This document shows, piece after piece, positions 60,639-64,000 of a DNA stretch of 64,000 nt. Under the pieces are notes generated by a model. That model did no database searches. It worked only from the letters and a program-made list of their open reading frames with translations, and was not told the DNA's origin. The stretch lies in NCBI RefSeq assembly GCF_024178165.1, contig NZ_JAMZIE010000004.1:186001-250000 (forward strand), read 5' to 3'. Each line of letters starts with the position of its first letter. The stretch's first letter is position 1. The DNA comes from Halohasta salina. GTDB taxonomy: Archaea; Halobacteriota; Halobacteria; Halobacteriales; Haloferacaceae. The translations under genes were made by a program, and so were the position numbers.

Positions 60639-61865
60639 TCAGTCCTCGCCGAGCAGTTGGTCGACGAGTTCCTCGGGGACGAACGGTTCGATGTCGTCGT
60701 ACCCCTGTCCGGTTCCCAAAAAGAGGATCGGCTTGCCGGTCACATAGGAGATCGAGATCGCCGCCCCACCCGAGGAGTCGGCGTCGGCTTTCGTCAGGAT
60801 CGAGCCGTCGATCGCGGCGGCGTCGTTGAACTCCTGGGCGCGCATCACGGCGTCCTGACCGGCGACCGCCTCGTCGACGAACAGCGTCATGTCGGGGTCG
60901 ACGACGCGGTGGATCTTTGCGAGTTGGGACATCAGATCGTCGCTGGTGTGGAGCCGACCGGCCGTATCGCCCAGCACGACGTCGACGTCGTTGGCCTCGG
61001 CGTACTCGACGGCGTCGTAGATCACCGCGGCGGGATCGCCGCCCTGCTGGTGGGTGATGATCTTGCGGTCGACGTTCTCGGCGTGTTTCTGGAGCTGTTC
61101 GTTCGCCCCAGCACGGTAGGTGTCACCGTTGGCCAGCACCGAGGTGTAGCCCCGCTCGCCGAGGTATTCGGAGAGCTTGGCGATCGAGGTGGTCTTGCCG
61201 ACACCGTTGACGCCGGTGAAGACGATGGTGACGGGTTTGTCGGCTTCGGCGAGCCGCTGCTCGAAGTCGAACTGCCCGACGCTGATGACGTCCACGAGCG
61301 CGTCGTGTAAGGCGAGTTCGACGAGTTCGCCGGTCGTATCGACCTGTTTGCGCGTCTCGCCGATCATCTTCTCGCGGACGGTGTCGAGGATCTCCTCGGC
61401 GACGCTCATCTCGACGTCGCTTTCGAGCAGCGCCATCTCGAGTTCCCAGAGGGGGTCTTCGAGGTCCTCCTCTTCGATGATGATCTTGCCGGTTGCGAAG
61501 GCTGCGACCCGCTTGAGAGTACCGGGACCGTCCGACTCGTCGTCTGTGTCGTCCTCGTCTGCGATCTCGTCGGTAGCCTCAGCCGACGCTTCGGCCTCGG
61601 TGGTCTCCGTGTCAGCCTCGGTGGCATCGGTTTCACCGGCGTCGACCTGTTCGGTCGCCGTAGCATCGGCTGTCTCGGTGTCTGTGGGCGATTCTGGCTC
61701 CGGTGTCGACTGAGCGGCCTCGGTCTCGGCGGCTGGCGAATCGGCAGACTCGCTGTCCGAGGCAGCAGCCTCGCTGTCGGCGTCTTCGGCCTCCGCCTTC
61801 TCCTCGGCGGTTTCCTCGACGTCGGACCGGAACTTGCTCAGTTTGTCTTTGAGTCCATCGAACAC
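60639..61865 (-). CDS. ftsY: SRP receptor FtsY
   Basis: 408 residues. The N-terminal 130 residues are a strongly acidic A domain (many Asp, Glu, Ala, Thr). The NG GTPase domain follows: G1 GVNGVGKTTSIAKLSEYL near 220, DTYRAGANEQLQKHAE, VVLGDTAGRLHTSDDLMSQL and TKADADSSGGAAISI. Last gene in the ribosomal-prefoldin-secretion operon, 33 bp after the prefoldin gene. Confidence 0.97.
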   Translation of the reverse strand: MFDGLKDKLSKFRSDVEETAEEKAEAEDADSEAAASDSESADSPAAETEAAQSTPEPESPTDTETADATATEQVDAGETDATEADTETTEAEASAEATDEIADEDDTDDESDGPGTLKRVAAFATGKIIIEEEDLEDPLWELEMALLESDVEMSVAEEILDTVREKMIGETRKQVDTTGELVELALHDALVDVISVGQFDFEQRLAEADKPVTIVFTGVNGVGKTTSIAKLSEYLGERGYTSVLANGDTYRAGANEQLQKHAENVDRKIITHQQGGDPAAVIYDAVEYAEANDVDVVLGDTAGRLHTSDDLMSQLAKIHRVVDPDMTLFVDEAVAGQDAVMRAQEFNDAAAIDGSILTKADADSSGGAAISISYVTGKPILFLGTGQGYDDIEPFVPEELVDQLLGED

Positions 61866-61898
61866 GGCTGGAAAGAATTTCTGGCTGCGGTCGGCGTG

Positions 61899-62378
61899 TT
61901 ATTCGCTGTCTTCTTCGCCCTGCATCGCCTGCATCTGCTGCATCTGCTGTTGCTGCATCCGCTGCTGGATGGCTTGGGCCTGCTCTTCGAGGGTGTCGGC
62001 CTCCTCTTCGAGTTCGTCGATCTCGCTTTCGAGCTCGTCGATCTCCTCGTCGATGGCCTCCTGTTTGAGGTTCAGGGAGTCGACGGCGGTGTCCTGATCC
62101 TGCTCGGCCGCGTAGCCGCCGCCGAGACTGACGATGACCTCGTCGATGTCCTGGATCTCCGCGCGGAGGTAGGCGTCGCCGCCGAGGGGAACCTGCACCG
62201 TCGACCCGCTGTCGAGGGTCTCGAGGGCCTCGATCGCTTCGTCGATCTCCGAGCGTTCAGTCGTGAGTTCGGCGATCTCCTCGTTGAGTTCGGCGATCTC
62301 GCTGTCGAGGGCTTCGAGCTGCTGTTGGAGCTGCTGGAGCTGCTGGCCGCCGCCACCGCTTGCGCCGCCACCCATCAT
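61899..62378 (-). CDS. pfdA: prefoldin subunit alpha
   Basis: 159 residues. Long N- and C-terminal coiled coils (QQLQQLQQQLEALDSEIAEL and EEAIDEEIDELESEI-type heptads) around a beta hairpin (STVQVPLGGDAYLRAEIQDI, DEVIVSLGGGYAAEQ). Archaeal prefoldin is alpha2 beta4 and hands unfolded proteins to the thermosome. ATG overlaps the L18a/LX stop (ATGA). Gly-rich start MMGGGASGGGG. Confidence 0.95.
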   Translation of the reverse strand: MMGGGASGGGGQQLQQLQQQLEALDSEIAELNEEIAELTTERSEIDEAIEALETLDSGSTVQVPLGGDAYLRAEIQDIDEVIVSLGGGYAAEQDQDTAVDSLNLKQEAIDEEIDELESEIDELEEEADTLEEQAQAIQQRMQQQQMQQMQAMQGEEDSE

Positions 62379-62551
62379 GCTGCGGACACCTCTTCGATCG
62401 TGACCTGCGTGCGCTTGAGACCGTGTTCGCTGCCGAACTGCGAGAGCACGTGCTCGCGGGCGACGGATTCGTTGACGGCCTCGATAACCTTTGAGAACGA
62501 TCGTGGGCCGTCACGACCGTCGAACTGACCACGAATAGTGAACTGACTCAT
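62375..62551 (-). CDS. 50S ribosomal protein LX (L18a/L20A)
   Basis: 58-residue ribosomal protein: FTIRGQFDGRDGPRSFSKVI, ESVAREHVLSQFGSEHGLKR and TQVTIEEVSAA. Start ATG at 62551. In archaea this gene sits between eIF6 and prefoldin alpha, as here. Short genes like this are easily missed, but the order and motif leave little doubt. Confidence 0.93.
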   Translation of the reverse strand: MSQFTIRGQFDGRDGPRSFSKVIEAVNESVAREHVLSQFGSEHGLKRTQVTIEEVSAA

Positions 62552-62623
62552 ACCAACACGGTCCGGTCGGGACCCGGAAGTATCTTCCTACTCGGGGATG
62601 GTGTGGGAACCGACCGCGCGACC

Positions 62624-63289
62624 TCAGTCCAGAAAGCCGAGGGTATCTTCGATCCGTCCCAGCTCCGGGCCAGTCGTCTCCTCGCCGACGAGATAGCTCT
62701 CGTCGTTGGCGACCAGTCCCGACCCCAGCAGGGGCGTCCCGTAGTTGATCGTCCCCAGATCGGCGTAGACGTCGAGATGGTCCTCCAGCGTTTCGAGGTC
62801 CGACTCGGTAGCAGTCGGATGGCAGAGCACGCCGGTGTTGTTGGCGACTGCCGCCGTGCCGACCGTGTCGACGTCGCCGAGACTACCCCGCAACACCGGC
62901 ACGTCGAGGGCCTCCTTGACGGCGGTGACCGCCTCCCGTGAGAGGTCGGGATGGACGTACGCGCCGTAGTCGTTGGCCAGCACGACGTTGCCGGCGGCGT
63001 TGATCCGGCCGGGGAGTTCGACCACCGAGCCGTCGACGGCCGCGGCGAGCCGCTGGGTCTCCCGGTCGGTGACGCGGTTCGAGACCAGCAGGCCGTTTTC
63101 GTTACCGACGGCTAAGGAGCCGACCGTGCCGGAACCGCCGACGGTCGTTGCCACTGGCTCGACGCCGAGTTCGGCGGCCATCGAGTCGACCTGCTCGTCG
63201 GGGGCGTCGTGGCGGACCAACAGACAGTCGGGCGTGACGCGGGCGAAAACGCCGATGTACGGCGAGCCGGCGACTGAAAGGCGGAGCAC
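62624..63289 (-). CDS. eif6: translation initiation factor 6 (aIF6)
   Basis: 221 residues, GTG start 3 bp after the L31e stop. Anti-association factor binding the 50S subunit. Five quasi-identical alpha/beta repeats are visible as recurring stretches such as [63 protein letters not shown] and [19 protein letters not shown], its release factor in other systems, is at 17966. Confidence 0.96.
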   Translation of the reverse strand: MLRLSVAGSPYIGVFARVTPDCLLVRHDAPDEQVDSMAAELGVEPVATTVGGSGTVGSLAVGNENGLLVSNRVTDRETQRLAAAVDGSVVELPGRINAAGNVVLANDYGAYVHPDLSREAVTAVKEALDVPVLRGSLGDVDTVGTAAVANNTGVLCHPTATESDLETLEDHLDVYADLGTINYGTPLLGSGLVANDESYLVGEETTGPELGRIEDTLGFLD

Positions 63290-63292
63290 GCG

Positions 63293-63568
63293 TTAGGCGA
63301 CTTCGGCTTCGACGATCGCCTCGTCGTCCTCGACGAAGCGGGCCGCACGCACCCGGAGCTTCGACGGCGGGTTCTGCCGGCCGTTCTCCCAGACCGCCTC
63401 GTTGACCGAGGGGTCGAGTCGGACCGCCTCGCCGTCGACGTTGAAGTGCTGAGCGAGGTGGTCGCGGATGAGCTTCATCGCGCGATCGGCGCGCTTCTGG
63501 ACGGCGACCTTCCGGACGTCTCGCAGCGGGACCGTTACGACGCGTTCTTCGAAATCACTCGTACTCAT
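63293..63568 (-). CDS. rpl31e: 50S ribosomal protein L31e
   Basis: 91 residues: ERVVTVPLRDVRKVAVQKRA, DRAMKLIRDHLAQHFNVD, VRLDPSVNEAVWENGRQNPP and KLRVRAARFVEDDEAIVEAE, the full family pattern. Two bp after L39e. Located near the polypeptide exit tunnel. Confidence 0.97.
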   Translation of the reverse strand: MSTSDFEERVVTVPLRDVRKVAVQKRADRAMKLIRDHLAQHFNVDGEAVRLDPSVNEAVWENGRQNPPSKLRVRAARFVEDDEAIVEAEVA

Positions 63569-63570
63569 TG

Positions 63571-63723
63571 TTACTCGTCAGTGCTGCTGCGCCGCCAGTT
63601 GCGACGTTTGGGGTTTCGGGAGACCTGCATATCCGTCTTCATCATGACCCACATCGGGACACGCGTGTTCTGCCGTTCGTGTTTCGCAAGCCGCTTTTTC
63701 TGTGCCTTCGTTTTCTTACCCAT
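63571..63723 (-). CDS. rpl39e: 50S ribosomal protein L39e
   Basis: 50 residues from ATG at 63723: [20 protein letters not shown] and [20 protein letters not shown]. Very basic, as always in L39e, which lines the exit tunnel. An upstream in-frame ATG is outside family length. First gene of the L39e-L31e-aIF6-LX-prefoldin-FtsY block. Confidence 0.96.
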   Translation of the reverse strand: MGKKTKAQKKRLAKHERQNTRVPMWVMMKTDMQVSRNPKRRNWRRSSTDE

Positions 63724-63798
63724 AGTAGCATACCCTCTTACTCGGCGGCTTAAAATCCTGTCCATCCCGTACGGGGGTTAGGCAAGCGAATTGAGGGG

Positions 63799-64000
63799 TC
63801 AGAACTTCTCTAACAAGGATTCGTAAAAACTCGCGTCGCTGGCTTCGCCAGCCAACTTTTCGACGATCAACTCCGGCGTCGACCGCGCCAAGTGACCTTT
63901 CACCGGCGAGCGGTCGACCTCCAGTTCGCCATCGACCAGCCCGACCGCCTGAATCCCGTCGACGGCCACCTCGACGTCCGCCGCCTCGCGGATCTGGTCG
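63799..64000 (-). CDS. C-terminal fragment of an unidentified protein (runs off the window)
   Basis: The last 67 codons of a minus-strand gene, stop at 63799-63801. Readable segments include VAVDGIQAVGLVDGELEVDR, SPVKGHLARSTPELIVEKLA and SDASFYESLLEKF. It lies upstream of L39e on the same strand, about 75 bp away. In relatives a nucleotide alpha-hydrolase-like (PP-loop) gene can precede L39e, so this may be its end; the visible part does not show it. Confidence 0.55.
   Translation of the reverse strand, partial: DQIREAADVEVAVDGIQAVGLVDGELEVDRSPVKGHLARSTPELIVEKLAGEASDASFYESLLEKF

Noticed and set aside
1-64000. CRISPR arrays, insertion sequences, rRNA
   Set aside because: No regularly spaced repeats, transposase motifs or rRNA segments were recognised in reading both strands.

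Overview
This window is a GC-rich chromosomal segment of a halophilic archaeon (class Halobacteria). The supporting signs are acidic proteomes in nearly every frame, TATA boxes about 27 nt before ATG codons that imply leaderless mRNAs, archaeal translation and secretion genes (SBDS, eIF6, L31e, L39e, LX/L18a, prefoldin alpha, SRP54, FtsY), an Orc/Cdc6 paralogue, Htr-type transducers, a HalX response regulator and split two-stem tRNA genes of archaeal type.

Layout. Positions 1-6.2 kb (minus strand) hold the PTS phosphocarriers EI and HPr, a one-TM transducer fused to a UgpB-like solute-binding domain, and a divergent Orc/Cdc6. Positions 6.3-17.7 kb are a three-carbon island: a putative glycerol permease, a glycerol kinase interrupted by a single amber codon, the divergent glpABC respiratory glycerol-3-phosphate dehydrogenase operon, a secreted beta-helix protein, a second GlpA-like dehydrogenase and a glycerate kinase. 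Positions 17.7-28.2 kb carry housekeeping and accessory genes (small zinc proteins, SBDS, HflX, a soluble PAS transducer, a COG0523 GTPase, an FdhA-like dehydrogenase, MoaC, Nnr, tRNA-Thr, NadE).

Positions 28.36-48.83 kb, all on the minus strand, encode a complete-looking contractile injection system of the eCIS/phage-tail-like type: tail terminator, a 1519-residue disordered protein, LysM hub adaptor, gp27-like hub, gp5-like spike, PAAR tip, gp25 wedge, two baseplate-J proteins, a propeller-tail protein, a conserved accessory protein, sheath, two tube proteins, an assembly protein and DUF6760. There are no capsid, portal, terminase, integrase or lysis genes, so it is not a prophage. TATA-like elements divide it into about four transcription units, with sheath and tube under their own promoter. 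No AAA+ ATPase (Pvc15) is in the cluster and no effector is recognisable.

Positions 48.9-64 kb return to chromosomal genes: two membrane proteins, a probable CTAG-specific orphan methyltransferase, tRNA-Arg, the UPF0200/UPF0201 pair, small haloarchaeal proteins, a COG3366 membrane protein, YjbQ, SurE, SRP54, a histidine kinase/HalX regulator pair, a DICT-domain protein, and the L39e-L31e-eIF6-LX-prefoldin-FtsY operon. The points most worth a second look are the archaeal injection system with its lysine-free giant protein, the transducer/solute-binding fusion, and the amber-interrupted glycerol kinase.
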